Assembly: GCA_014058105.1 (NCBI GenBank)
Contig: JACGCM010000669.1
Coordinates: forward strand, 124,001 to 188,000
Origin: Kingdonia uniflora
Lineage: Eukaryota > Streptophyta > Magnoliopsida > Ranunculales > Circaeasteraceae
Reading direction: 5' to 3'
DNA: 64,000 bases
Shown here in pieces: positions 34,407 to 49,200 of the stretch. The notes beneath the pieces were generated by a model that did not search any database, was not told the DNA's origin, and saw only the letters and a program-made list of their open reading frames with translations. Position 1 is the first letter of the stretch; each line of letters begins with the position of its first letter. Made by a program: the position numbers and the translations under genes.

Positions 34407-37400
34407 AAAATCATAAAAAGATCCAACCTCTCAAATGAGTAGCCGGTAGCCAAGCTTCTCAGAAATGCGATCTAAAGCCACGGAGGGGTAGGAAATCTGT
34501 ACCGGTTAAAAACTCCGACCGATATTATTGCAAGTCATTGGGTAACTATCCTAGGATGTTGATGGACGAATAAAATCTCTTAAAAGCATTCCAAACTCTT
34601 AAATGTGTAGTCGGTAGCCAAGTTTCTCCGAATTACGATTTAAAGCATCGGAGAGGTCCAAAATCTGTATCGGTCAAAAACTCAAACCACGAGAATTCTA
34701 AGTCATTTGGTAACTATAATTGCCAGTTGTCAGATTAATAGAAACTCAAAAACTGATTGAACCTCTCAAACGAGTAACTGGTAGCAAAGCTTTTACAAAA
34801 TAAGATCTAAAGCCTCAGAGGGGTGCGAAATCCGTACAGAACAAAAACTCAAACCGGGAGTATTGTGACACATTGGGTAACTATCCTAGCGTTTGGTCGG
34901 ACGAATAGAAACTCAAAACCGATCCATCCTCTCAAACGACTAGCCGGGAGCTAAGCTTATCAGAAATGCGACCTAAAGTCTCAGAGGGTTACAAAATTTG
35001 CACTGGTCAAAAACACAGACCGGAAGTATTACGAGTCATTGGGTAACTATCCTTGCATTCTATCGGACGAATAAAAACTCATAATCCGATCCAGCATCTC
35101 AAACGAATAACCGGTAGCCAAGCTTCTTAAACCGGGAGTATTACGAGTCATTGGGTAACTATCCTAGCGTGTTTTCAGATGAATAGAAACTCAAAAATTT
35201 ATCCAACCTCTCAAATGACTAACTGGTAGTCAAGCATCTCAAAAATGCGATTTAAGGCCTCGGAGGGGTGGGAAATCTATACGGGTTAAAAACTCAAACA
35301 AGGATTATGGTGAGTCATTTGGTAACAATCCTAGGGTGCTGTCGGACGAATAAAAACTTTTAAACCGATCAATCTCTCAAACGAGTAGCCGGTTGCGAAG
35401 CTTCTCAAAAATGTTATCTAAAACCTCTGTGGAGTGAAAAAAATCTGTAAATGTTAAAAACTCAAACCGAGATTACAGTGAGTTATTGGGAAACTATCCT
35501 AGCTAGTTCTCGGACGAATAGAAACTCAAAAATCGATCCATCCTCCCAAACGATTCAGCGGTAGCCAAGCTTCTCAAAAATGCGATAAAAAGCCTCGGAG
35601 GGTTACGAAATCCGTATTGGTCAAACACTCAAACCGGGAGTATTACGATTCAATAGGCAACTATCCTAGCGTGTTGTCGGATGAATAGAAACTCATAAAC
35701 TGATCCAAACTCTCAAGCGACTCGCCGGTAGCCAAGCTTCTCAAAAATGCTATCTAAAGCCTCGGAGTGGTGCGAAATCCATACCGGTCAAAAACGTAAA
35801 CTAGGAGTATTGCGAGTCATTGGGAAACTATCCTGGCGTGCTGTCGAATGAATGCAAACTCTTAAACCGAACCTGCATCTCAAACAAGTAGCCGGTAGCC
35901 AAGCTTCTCAAAAATGCGATCTAAAGCCTCGATGGGGTGCAAAATCCGTACCGGTCAGCAACTCAAACCAAGAGTATTGCGAGTCATTAGGAGACTATCC
36001 GAGCGTGTTTTCGGATGAATAAAAAATTAGAAACTGATCCAACCTCACAAACAAGTTGCTGGTAGCCAAGCTTCTCAAAAATTCGATCAAAAGCCACAAA
36101 GGGGTGGGAAATCTATACCGGTTACAGACTCCAACCGAGATTATTTCGGGTCATCGGGAAACTATCCTAGCGTGTTGCTGCACGAATATAATCTATTAAA
36201 AGCAATGCATACTTTCAAACGTGTTGTCAGCAGCCAAGTTTCTCCAAATTAAAATTAAAAACATCGGAGAGGTACAAAGTCCGTATCGGTGAGAAACTCA
36301 AATCAGTAGTATTTCGTGTAATTGGGTAACTGTCCTAGCGTGTTGTCAGACGAATAGAATTTCATAAATTAATCCAACCTTACAAACAAGTAGTCGGTTG
36401 CCAAGCTTCACAAAAATGCGATCTAAAGTCTCAGTGGGGTGCGAAATTCGTACCGGTCAAAAACTCAAATCGGGAGTACTGCGAGTACTTGAAAAATAAT
36501 TCTAACGTGTTGTTCGATGAATATAAACTCTTAAAAGTGATCCAAATTCTCAAATGAGTTGCCAGTATGCAAGTTTATCCGAATTATGATCTAAACCAAA
36601 GGGGAGGTGCGAAATTTGTGCTAGTTAAAAACTCGATACGGGAGTATTCTGAGTCATTGGGTAACAACCCTTGCGTGTTGTCAGACGAATAGATAATTTT
36701 AAACCGATCAACCTCTGAAACAAGTAGCCGGTTGCGAAGCTCCTCCAAAATGCAATCTATAGCCTCGGTGGTGTGGGAAATCTGTACCGGTTAAAAACTC
36801 AAACTGAGATTACTGTGAGTTATTGGGTACTATCCTAGCATGATGTCGGACGAATAGAAACTCATAAACCAATGCAACCTCTCAAACAAGTCGTCGGTAG
36901 CCAAGCTTCTCAAATTTTTTATCTAAAGCCTCGGAGGGTTACGAAATCCGTATTGGTCAAAAACTCAAACCGGGACTATTGCGAGTCAATGGTTAACTAT
37001 CCTAGCGTATTGCCGGACGAATTGAAACTCATAAACCGATCCAACCTCTAAAATGACTAGTCGGTTGCCAAGCGGCTCCAAAATGCGATCTAAAGTCTCG
37101 GAGTGGTGAGAAATCCCTACCTGTCATAAACGCAAATCAAGAGTATTGTGAGTCATTGGGAAACTATCCGAACGTGTTGCCAGACGAATAAAAAATCTTA
37201 AACCGATCTAACATCTCAAACGAGTAGCCTATAGCCAAGCTTCTCAAAAATACGATATAAAGCCTCAGAGAGTTACAAAATCTATACCGTTCAAATACGC
37301 AAACAGGGAGTATTGCTAGTCAATGGGCAACAATCCCGGCATGTTGTCGAACGAATAGAAACTCATAAACTGATCCAACCTCTCAAACGAGTAACTAGTT

Positions 37401-40400
37401 GCCAAGCTTCTTTAAAATGCGATATAAAACCTTGGAGGGTTGCGAAATCCGTATAGGTCAAAAACACAAACAGGGAGTATTGCAAGTCACTGGGTAATTG
37501 TCCTACCGTTTTTTTGGATGATTAAAAACTTATAAACTGATCTAATCTCTCAAATGACTAGCCGGTAGCATAGCTTCTCAAAAATTCTATCTAAAGCCTC
37601 GGAACATTGCAAAATCCGTATCTATCAAAAAATCAAACCGGGAGTATTGCGAGTCATTGGGTATCTATCGTAGTGTGTTATCGGACGAATATAAACTCAT
37701 AAACCATTACAATCTCCAAAACGAGTAGCCGGTGGCCAAGCTTCACGAAAATTTGATCTAAAACACAAACCGGGAGCATTGCGAGTCATTGGGTAACTAT
37801 CCTAGCATGTTGCCAGATAAATAAAAACTCATAAACTGGTCCAACCTCTCAAACGACTAGCCGATAGCCAAGTTTCTCCGAATTATGATCTGAAGCATCA
37901 AAGAGGTGCGAAATCCTTACAGGTTAGATACTCAGTACGGGAGCATTGTGAGTTATTGGGTAATAATCCTAGCATGTTTTCGGATGAATAGAAACTTAAA
38001 AACTGATCCAAACTCTCAAACGAGTAGCCGGTAGCCAAGCTTCTAAAAAATGTAATCAAAAGCCTAAGAATTGTACAAAATCTGTACCTGTCAAAAACTC
38101 AAACCAGGAGTATTGTGAGTCATTGGGAAACTATCCTAGCGTGCTGTCGGATGAAAACAAACTCATCAACCGATCTAGCATCTCAAACGAGTATCTTGAA
38201 GCCAAGCTTTTTGAAAATGCGATCTAAAGCCTTGCTGGGGTGTAAAATCCGTACCGGTCAACAACTCAAACCGGGGGTATTGCGAGTCATTGAGAAACTA
38301 TCTTGGTGCGATGTCGGACGAAAGAAAACTCATAAACTGATCAAACCTCTCAAATGAGTAGCCGGTAGCCAAGCTTCTCAATAGTGCAATCTAAAGCCTA
38401 GTAGCGGTGCGAAATCCATACCAGTCAACAACTCAAACCGGGAGTATTGCGAGTCATTAGGTAACTATCCCAAGGTGTTTTCGGACGAATAAAAACTTAT
38501 AAATTGATCCAGCCTCTCAAACGACTAGCTGGTAGCCAAGCTTCTCAAAAATTCAATCAAAAGCCACGGAGGGGTAGGAAATCTGTACCCGCTACAAACT
38601 CCAACCGAGATTATTTTGATTCATTGGGTAACTATCCTAGCGTGTTGCTGCACGAATATAATCTATTAAAAGCAATAAAAATACTCAAACGTATTTTTCA
38701 GCCAAGTTTCTCCAAATTAAAATCAAAAGCATCGGAGAATTAAAAAATCCTTATCGGTCCGAAAATCAAATCGGGAGTATTTCGAGCCATTGGGTAACTA
38801 TCCTAGCGTGTTGTCGGACTAATAGAATTTCATAAACTAGTCCAACCTCTCAAACAAGTAGCCAGTTGCCAAGCTTCTTAAAAATGTGATCAAAAGCCTC
38901 AGTGGGGTGTGAAATCCGTACCGGTCAAAAACTCAAATCGGGAGTACTTCGAGTTATTGGATAATAATTCTAGCGTGTTGCTGGATGAATATAAACTCTT
39001 AAAAGTGATCCAGCCTCTCAAATGAGTTGCCAGTAGCAAAGTTTATCCGAATATTGATCTTAACCATCGGAGAGGTGCGAAATTTGTGCCGGTTAAAAAC
39101 TCAATACGAGAGTGTTCCGATTCATTGGGTAACAATCCTTGCGTGTTGTCGGACGAATAGAAACTCATAAAACGATGCAGTCTCTCAAACGAGTCGCCGG
39201 TAGCCAAGCTTCTCAAAAAAGCAACCTAAAGCCTCTAAGGGTTACAAAATCCGTATTGGTCAAAAACTCAAACAGGGAGTATTGCGAGTCAATGTGCAAC
39301 TATCCTTTCATGTTGTCGGACGAATAAAAGCTCATAAACTGATCCAACCTTTCAAACGTCTAGACGGTAGCCAAGCTTCTCTAAAATTTGATCTAAAGCC
39401 TCAGAGTGGTGAGAAATCCATACCTGTCTTAAATGCAAATCGGGAGTATTACGAGTCATTGGGAAACTATCCTAGCATGTTGTCGGACGAATATAAAATC
39501 ATAAACCGATCCAACCTCTCAAACGAGTAACCGGTAGCCAAGCTTCACGAAAATGTGATATAAAGCCTCGGAGGGTTACAAAATCCATACCCATCAAAAG
39601 CGCAAACTGGAAATTGCGAGTCATTGGGTAGCATTCCCCGCATGTTGTCGGGCGAATAGAAACTCCTAAACCGAACCAGCATCCCAAACAAGTAACCAGT
39701 AGCCAAGATTCCTTAAAATGTGATATAAAGTCTCAAAGGGTTGCGAAATCCGTACCGTTCAAAAACTCAAGCCGGGAGTACTGCAAGTCATTGAGTAACA
39801 ATCCTAGCGTATATTCAGATAAATAATAACTCATAAGCTGATCTAACCTCACAAATGACTAGCCGGTAGCATAGCTTCTCAAAAATGCGATCTAATGGCT
39901 CGGAACAGTGCGTAATCCGTACATGTCAAAAACATAAACCGAGAGTATTGCAAGTCATTGGGTAACTATCCTAGCATGTTTTCAGATGAATAGAAACTCG
40001 TAAAGCAATAGAATCTCCAAATCGAGTAGCCGGTAGCCAAGTTTCATGAAAATTGGATCTAAAGCCTCGGAGCGGTGCGAAATCCGTACCGGTAAAAAAC
40101 CTAAATCGGGAGTATTGCGAGTCATTAGGTAACTATCCTAGCGTGTTGCCAGATGAATAGAAACTCATAAGCCGATCCAACCTCTCAAACGACTAGCCGG
40201 TATCCATACTTCTAAAAAATGCGATCTAAAGCCTCGGAGTGGTGCAAAATCCATACCGGTCATAAACGCAAACCGGGAGTATTGCGAGTCATTAGGAAAC
40301 TATCCTAGCTTGCTTTCAGACGAATTTAAAATCATAAACCAATCCAAACTCTCAAACGAGTAGCCGGTTGCCAAGCTTCTTAAAAATGTGATATAAAGCC

Positions 40401-43250
40401 TCAGAGGGTTGCAAAATCCGTACTGGTTAAAAACTCAAATCGGGAGTATTGCAAGTCATTATGTAACAATCCTAGTGTGTTTTCGGATAAATATAAACTC
40501 ATAAACTGATCTAACATCTCAAATGACTAGCCGGTTACAAAGCTTCTCTAAAATGCGATCCAAAACCTCTGGGCAGTGCGAAATCCATAACGGTCAAAAC
40601 GCAAACTAGGAGTATTGTGAGTCATTGGGTAACAATCCTAGCTTGTTGTCGGACGAATAGAAGCTCATAAATCGATCCAACCACTAAAACGATTAACCAG
40701 AAGCCAAACTTCTTAAAAATAGGATATAAAGCCTCGGAGGGTTGTAAAATCCGTACTGGTCAAAAACTCAAACCGGGATTATTGCGAGACATTGGGAAAC
40801 TATCCTAGCGTGTTGTCGGACGAATAGAAAATCATAAACCGATCCAACCGCTCAAACGAGTAGCCGGTAGGCAAGCTTCTCAGAAATGCGATCTAAAGCC
40901 TCGGAGGGGTAGGAACTCTGTACCGGTGTAAAACTCAAACCGAGATTATTGTGAGTCATTGGGTAACTATCCTAGCGTGTTGTTGGATGAAAATAATTTC
41001 TTAAAAGTATTCCAAACTCTCAAACGTGTTATCGGCAGGGAAGTTTCAGAATTTGTATCGGTCAAAAACTCAAACCGCGAGAATTCTAGGTCAAAAGGTA
41101 ATTATCATTGCGTGTTTTCAGATTGATAGAAACTCAAAAACTGGTCAAACATCTCAAACGAGTAGCCGGTAGCCAACCTTTTGAAAAATGGGATCTAAAG
41201 CTTCAAAGGGGTGTGAAATTCGTACAGGACAAAAGTTTAAAACGGGAGTATTGTGACTCATTGGGTAACGATCCTAACGTTTTGTCGGACGAATAAAAAC
41301 TCAAAAACGATCCAACCTCTCAAGCGACTAGCCGGTAGCCAAGCTTCTCAGAAATGCGATCTAAAGCATCAGAGGGTTACGAAATCCGTACTAGCTAAAA
41401 ACATAAACCGAGAGTATTGCGAGTCATTGGCTAACTATCCTAGCGTGTTATCGAACGATTAAGAACTCATAAACCGAACCAACATCTCAAACGAGTAGCC
41501 GTTAGCCAAACTTCTCAAAAATGTGTTCTAAAGCCTCGAAGGGTTACGAAATCTGTACATGTAAAAATCTCAAACCGGGAGTATTACGTGTCATTGGCTA
41601 ACTATCCTAGCGTGTTTTCAGATGAATAGAAACTCATAAACTTATCCAACTTCTCAAATGACTAACTGATAGCCAAGCTTCTCAAAAATGTAATTAAAAG
41701 CCTCGGAGGGGTGGGAAATCTATACTGGGTAAAAACTGAAATAGGGAATATTGCGAGTCAGTGGGTAACTAACCTAGCATGCTATTGGACAAATATAATA
41801 TCATAAAAGCAATCCAAACTTTCAAGCGTGTTGTCAGTTACCAAGTTTCCCCGAAATATGCTCTAAAGCATTAGGGAGATGCGAAATTTGTATCGGTCAA
41901 AGCAACAATCCGGGATTATTCTGAGTCATTTGGTTAATATCCTAGCATGTTGTCAGATGAAAAGAAAGTCATAAACCGATCCAACCTATTATACGAGTAG
42001 CCAGTAGCAAAGTTTTTAGAAAATCGATCTAAAGCCTCGGAGGGATAGGATATTTTTACCGGTTAAAAACTCAAACAAAGATAACTGCGAGTCAATGGGT
42101 AACTATCCTAGCATGTTGTCGGATGAATAGAAGCTCATAAACCGACCCAACCTCTCAAACAAATAGCCGGTAGAAAAGGTTCTCAAAAATCCGATTTAAA
42201 GCCTCGGAGCAGAGCGAAATCAATACCGCCCAAAAGCACAAACATAGAGTACTGCGAGTCATTGGGCAACTATTCTAGCACGTATTCGGGCAAATAGAAA
42301 CTCATAAACCAATCCAACCTCTCAAACGAGTAGCCGACAGCCAAGCTTCTCAAAAATGCGATATAAAGCCTCGTAGGGTTACGAAATCCGGGAGTATTGC
42401 AAGTCATTGGGTAACAATCCTAGCATATTTTTGGATAAATAAAAACTCATAAACCGATCTAACCTCTCAAATGACTAGCCGGCAGCATAGCGTCTCAAAA
42501 ATGTGATCTAAAGCCTTGTAGGGGTGCGATATCCGTTGCGGTCAAAAACTCAAACCGGGAGAATTGAGAGTCATTCGATAACTTTCCTAGCGTGTTGTCG
42601 GAGTAATAGAATTTTATAAGCCGATCCAACCTCTCAAATGAGATGTCAGTAGCCAAGTTTCTCCGAATTACGATCTAAAGCATCGGAGAGGTGCAAAATT
42701 TGAATCGGTCAAAAACTCAACCCGAGAGAATTTCGACCAATTGGGTAACTATCCTAGTATGTTGTCGGACGACTAGAAACTCAAAAACTGATCGAACCTC
42801 TCAAACGAGTAGCCGGTAACCAAGCTTCTCTGAAATGCGATCTAAAGACTCGGAGGGGTGGGATATCTATATAGGTAAAAAACTCAAACAAGGATTACTG
42901 CGAAACATTCGGTAACTATCCTTGCATGTTGTTGGACGAATATAAACTCATAAAAGCGATCCAGCCCCTTAAATGAAATCACAGTAGCCAAGATTCTCTA
43001 AATTACGATCTAAAGCATCAGAGAAGTGCGAAATCCGTACCGGTCAAAAACATAATCCGGGAGTATTGTGAGTCATTGGGTAGAAATCCTAGCGTGTTGT
43101 TGGACGAATATAATCACTTAAAAGCAATCCAAACTCTAAACGCTTTGTCAGTAGCCAAGTTTCTCTGAATTACGATCAAAAGCATCAGAGAAGTCTGAAA
43201 TCAATATCGGTCAAAAACTCTAACCAGGAGTATTTCGAGTCATAGGGTAA
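34407..43250. repeat. 168-bp satellite, A-rich
   Basis: This continues the array in forward orientation, mostly type A monomers. Private variants recur: the caatctccaaaa unit at 33534, 37710 and 40011 (and again at 45379), the cacgaatataatctattaaaag unit at 36195 and 38665, and gatcaacc-type units at 35367 and 36706 (1339 bp apart, 8 monomers). Truncated units occur near 35129, 37759, 41050 and 42389. No genes. Confidence 0.92.
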
Positions 43251-46200
43251 CAATCATAGCGTGCTGTCAGACGAATAGATAGTCATAAACTGTTCCAACC
43301 TTTCAAATGAGTAGTCGGTAGCCATGCTTCTCTAAAATGCTATCTAAGGACTTGGTGCGATGTGAAATCCCTATAGGTCAAAAACTCAAACCGGGAGTAT
43401 TGCGAGTCATTGAGTAACTATCCTAGCGTATGGTCAAACGAATAGTAACTCATAAACTGATCTAACCTCTCAAACGACTAGCCGGTAGCCAAGCATCTCA
43501 GAAATACGATTTAAAGCCCGAGAACTGTGGGAAATCGGTACTGTTTAAAAACTCAAACCGGGATTATTGCGAATCATTGGGTAACTAGCCTTGCGTGTTG
43601 TTAGACGAATATAATATCTTGAAAGCAATCCAAATTCTCAAATGTGTTGTCAGTAGCAAAGTTTCTCTGAATTACGATCTACAGCATCTGTGTGGTGCAA
43701 AATCTATATCGGTCAAAAACTTAAACTGGGCGTATTCAGATTAATTGGGTAACTATCCTAGCGTGTTTCCGGACTAATAAAAACTCATAAAGTGATCCAA
43801 CCTCTCAAATGAGTAGCCGGTAGCCAAGCTTCCCAAAAATGCGATCTAAATCCTCAAGCAGTGGGATATCTGTACTGGTTAAAAAATCAAACCGAGATTA
43901 TTGCAAGTCATTGAGTAATTATCCTAGCTTGTTGTTGGACGAATATAAACTCTTAAAAGTGAACCATCAGCTTGAACAATATGTCTTAAGCCAAATTTCT
44001 CCGAATTACGATCTAAATCATCGGAGAGGTGCGTAATCCGTACCGGTCAAAAACTTAAACTGAGAGTATTGCAAATCATAGGGTAACAATCCTAGCGTGT
44101 TGTTGGACGAATATAAACTAATAAAATCTATCCACCCAATGATATGAGTTATCAGTAGCCAAGTTTCCCTGAATTAAGATCTAAAGCATCAAAGAGGAAC
44201 AAAATTGGTACAGGTTAGAAACACAATACGTAAGTATTCCGAGTCATTGGGTAACAATCCTAGCGAGATTTTGGAAGTATAGAAACTTATAGACTGATCC
44301 AACCTCACAAACGAGTAGCCGGTAGTAAAGTTTCTCAAAAATTCAATCAAAAGCCTAGGAATGGTACGAATCTGTACCTGGGAGTATTGCGAGTCATTGG
44401 GTAACTATCCTTGCATGTTGTCGGTTGAATACAAACTCATAAACCGATCCAGCCTCTCAAACGAGTAGCCGGTAGCAAAGTATCTCAAAATTGTGATCTA
44501 AAGCCTCATTGGGGTTCGTTATTCCTACCGGTTAACAGCTGAAACCGGGAGTATTGCGAGTCATTGTGTTGCTATCTTAATGTGCTGTCAGACGAATAAA
44601 AACTCTAAAGCCTATCCAACCTCTCAAGCGGGTGGCCGGATGCGAAGCTTCTCAAAAAGTTGGTAACAATCCATGTGCGTTGTCGGAGGAATAGAGACTT
44701 TTAAACCGATCAACCTCTCAAACAAGTAGCCGGATGCGAAGCTTCTCAAAAATGCAATCTAAAGCCTCGGAGGAGTGGGAAATCTGTACCTGTTAAAAAC
44801 TCAAACCGAGATTACTGTGAGTTATTGGGTAACTATCCTAGCATGTTGTCGGACGAATAGAAACACATAAACCAATCTAACCTCTCAAACGAGTCGCCAG
44901 TAGCCAAGTTTCCCCAAAATATGATATAAAGCCTCGTAGTGGTGCGAAATCCATACCGGTCATAAACGCAAACTGGGAGTATTGCGAGTCATTGGGTAAT
45001 AATCCCCACATATTGTCGGACGAATAGAAACTATTAAACCGATCCAACCTCTCAAATGAGTAACAAGTAGCCAAGCTTCTTTCAAATGCGATATAAGGCC
45101 TCCGAAGGTTGCAAAATCCGTACCGGTCAAAAACTCAAACTGGGAGTATTGCAAGTCATTGGGTAACAATTCTAGCTTGTTTTCGGATCAATAAAAACTC
45201 ATAAACCGATTTAACCTCTCAAATGACTAGCCGGTAGCATAGGTTCTCAAAAATGCGATCTAACGCCTCAGAATGGTGTGAAATCTGTACCTGTCAAAAA
45301 CTTTAACCAGGAGTATTGGGAGTAATTTAGTAACTATCCTATCGAGTTTTCGGACGAATAGAAACTCATAAAGCAATACAATCTCCAAAATGAGTAGCCG
45401 GTAGCCAAGAATCACGAAAATGAAATCTAAAGCCTCGGGGGGGGTGGGGGGAAATCCGTACCTTTCAAAAACATAAACCGGGAGTTTTGCGAGTCATTGG
45501 GTAACTATCCTTACGCGTTGCCTAATGAATAGAAACTCATAAACCGATCCAGCCTCTCAAACGACTAGCCGGTATCCAAGCTTCTCAAAAATACGATCTA
45601 AAGCCTCGTTGTGGTACGAAATCCATACCGGTCATAAATGCAAACCAGGAGTATTGCGAGTCATTTGGAAATTATCCTAGCATGTTGTCGAACGAATATA
45701 AAATCATAAACCGATCTAACCGCACAAACGAGTAGCCGGCAACCAAGCTTCTCATAAATGTGATATATTGACTCGGAAGGTTGCGAAATCCGTGCCGGTC
45801 AAAAACTCAATCCGGGAGTATTGCAAAGAATTAGGTAACAATCCTGGCATGTTTTCGGATAAATAGAAACTCATAAACCGATATAATCTCTCAAATGACT
45901 AGCCTGCAGCAAAGCTTTTCAAAAATTCAATCTAAAGCCTCGGAGCGGTGCGAAATCCATACCGGTCAAAATTCAAACTGGGAATATTGCGAGACATTGG
46001 GTAACAATCCTAGCATGTTGTCGGACGAATAGAAACTCATAAACCGATCCAACCTCCCAAACGAGTAGCTAGTAGCCAAACTTCATAAAAATGCGATATA
46101 AAGCCACAGAGGGTTGTGAAATCCGTACCGGTCAAAAACTTATGCCGGGATTATTGCGAGTCATTGGGAAACTATCCAAGCATGTTTTCAGATGAATTGA

Positions 46201-49200
46201 AAATCATAATCTGATCCAACCTCTCAAATGAGTAGCCGGTAGCCAAACTTCTCATAAATGTGATCTAAAGCCTCGGAGGTGTGAGAAATCTGTGCCGTCT
46301 AAGAACTCAAACCGAGATTATTGCCAGTCATTGGGAAACTATCCTAGCGTATTGTTGGATGAATATAATATTTTAAAAGCTTGCCAAACTCTTAAACGTG
46401 TATTTATTAGCCAAGTTTCCCTGAATTACGATTTAAAGCATCGGAAGGGACCAAAATTTGTATCGGTCAAAAACTCAAACCGCGAGAATTCAAAGTCATT
46501 CGGTAACTATTATAGCATGTTGTTAGATTAATAAAAACTCATAAACTGATCAAACCTCTCAAACGAGTAGCCGGAAGCCAAGCTTTTCATAAATGTGATC
46601 TAAAGCCTCGGTGGGGTGCGAAATCCGTACAGGTCAAAAACTCAATCCGGGAGTATTGTGGCTCATTGAGTAACTATCCTAGCATTTGGTCGAAAGAATA
46701 GAAACTCAAAACCGATTCAGCCTCTCAAGCGACTAACCGGTAGCCAAGCTACTCAGAAATGCAATCTAAAGCATTAGAGGGTTATCAAATCTGTACTGGT
46801 CAAAAACTCAAACTGGGAGTATTGGGAGTCATTGGGTAACTATCCTAGCGTGTTTTCGGATGAATAAAAGCTCATAAACTAAGCCAACATCTCAAACGGG
46901 TAGCCGGTAGCCAAGCTTCTCAAAAATGTGATCTAAAGCCTCAGAGGGTTACGAAATTAGTACCTGTCAAAAACTCAAACCGGGAGTATTACCAATCATT
47001 GGGTAACTATCCCAGCATGTTTTGGGATGAATAGAAACTCATAAACTTATCCAACCTCTCAAACGACTAACAGGTAGCCAAGCTTCTCAAAAATGCGATT
47101 TAAAGCCTCGGAGGGGTGGAAAATCTTTACCGGTTAAAAACTCAAATAGGGAATATTACGAGTCATTAGGTAACTATCTTAGCGTGTTGTCGGACGAATA
47201 GAATCACATAAACTAATTTAGCCTCTCAAACGGCTAGCCGGTAGCCAAGCTTCTTAAAAATGCAATCTAAAGCCTTGGATGGGATGGAAATCTTAACCGG
47301 TTAAAATCTCAATCCGGCATTATTGTAAGTCATTGGGTAACTATCCTAGCATTTTGCTGGACGAATAAAATCACTTAAAAGAAATCCATAATCTTAAACG
47401 GGTTGTCAGTTGCCAAGTTTCCCCGAAATACGATCTAAAGCAACAAAGAGGTGTGTAATCCGTATCGCTCAATAAAACAATTCGCGAGTATTCCGTGTCA
47501 TTTGGTAAATATCCTAGTATGGTGTCAGACAAAAAAAAGTCATTAACCGATCCAACCTCTTATACGAGTAGTCGGTAGCAATGTTTTCAGAAATTGAATC
47601 TAAAGCCTCGGAGGGATGGGATATCTTTACTCGTTAAAAACTCAAACCATGATAATTGCGAATCATTGGCTAACTATCCTAGCGTGCTGTCGGAAGAATA
47701 GAAGAGCATAAAATGATCCAACCACTCAAATAACTAGCCGGTAGCAAAGGGTCTGAAAAATAGGATCTAAAGCCTCGGAGCGGGGCGAAATCTTTACCCG
47801 TCAAAAACGCAAATAGGGAGTATTACGATTTATGGGGTAACAATCCAAGCCAGTTTTCGGGCAAATAGAAACTAATAAACCGTTCCAACCTCTCAAACGA
47901 GTAGCTGGTAGCTAAGCTTCTCAAAAATGCGATATAAAGCCACAGAGGGTTGCGAATTCCGTACCAGTCAAAAACTCAAGCCGAAAGTATTGTAAGTCAT
48001 TGGGCAACAATCCTAGCGTGTTTTCGGATAAATAGAAAATCATAAACTTATCTAACCTCTCAAATGACTTGCCAGCAGCATAGCTTCTCAAAAATGTGAT
48101 ATAAAGCCATGTAGGGGTGCGAAATCCGTTCCGGTCAAAAACTCACACCGGGAAAATTGAGAGACATTCGAAAATTATCCAAGCGTTTTGTCGGACGAAT
48201 TGAATCTCATAAACCGATCCAATCTCTCAAACGAGATGTCAGTAGCCAAGTTTCCCCAATTTAAAATTTAAAGCATTGGGGAGTTTCGAAATCTGCATCG
48301 GTCAAAAACTCAACCCGGGAGAATTCGGGGCCATTGAGTAACTATCATAGTGTGTTGTCGGACGACTAGAATCTCAAAAACTAATCCAGCATCTCAAACG
48401 AGTAGCCGGTAACAAAGCTTCTCTGAAATGCGATCTAAAGCCTCAGAGGGGTGGGATATCTGCACCGGTTAAAAACTCAAACCGAGATTATTGCGAAACC
48501 TTCGGTAACTGACCTTGCGTATTGTTGGACGAATATAAACTCTTAAAACCAATCCAACCCCTTAAACGAGATCTTAGTAGCCAAGATTCCCCGAATTACG
48601 ATCTAAAGCATCGGAGAGGTGCGAAATGCGTACCGGTCAAAAACATAAACCGGGAGTACTGCAAGTCAATGGGTAGCAATCCTAGAGTGTTGTTGGAAGA
48701 ATATAATCGCTTAAAAGCACTCCAAACTCTTAAACCTGTTGTCAGTAGCCAAGCTTCTCCGAATTGCGATCAAAAGCATCGAAGTGGTCTGAAATCTGTA
48801 TCGGTCAAAAAATTAAGCCGGGAGTACTCCGAGTCATTGGGTACCTATCCTAGTTTGTTGTCAGATGAATAAAAACTCATAAACTATTCCAACCTCCCAA
48901 ATGAGTAGCCGGTAGCCAAGCTTCTCTAAAATGCGATCTTAAGCCTTGGGGGGATGTGAAATCTGTAAAGATCAAAAACTCAAACCCAGAGTATTGTGAG
49001 TCATTGGGTAACTATCCTAGCGTACTGTCGAGCAAATAGCAACTCTTAAACTGATCCAACCTCTTTAACGTCTAGCCGGTAGCCAAGCTTCTCAAGAATG
49101 CGATCTAAAGCCTCAAAAGGGTGGGAAATCTGTACCGTTTAATAACTCAAACAAGGATTATTTCGATTGATTGGGTAACTATCCATGCGTGTTGTTGGAC

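Noticed and set aside
48522..48872. 116-codon ORF, one of the longest in the right array
   Set aside because: It spans two type B monomers with no start context, promoter or domain. It is a product of the open frame in type B.
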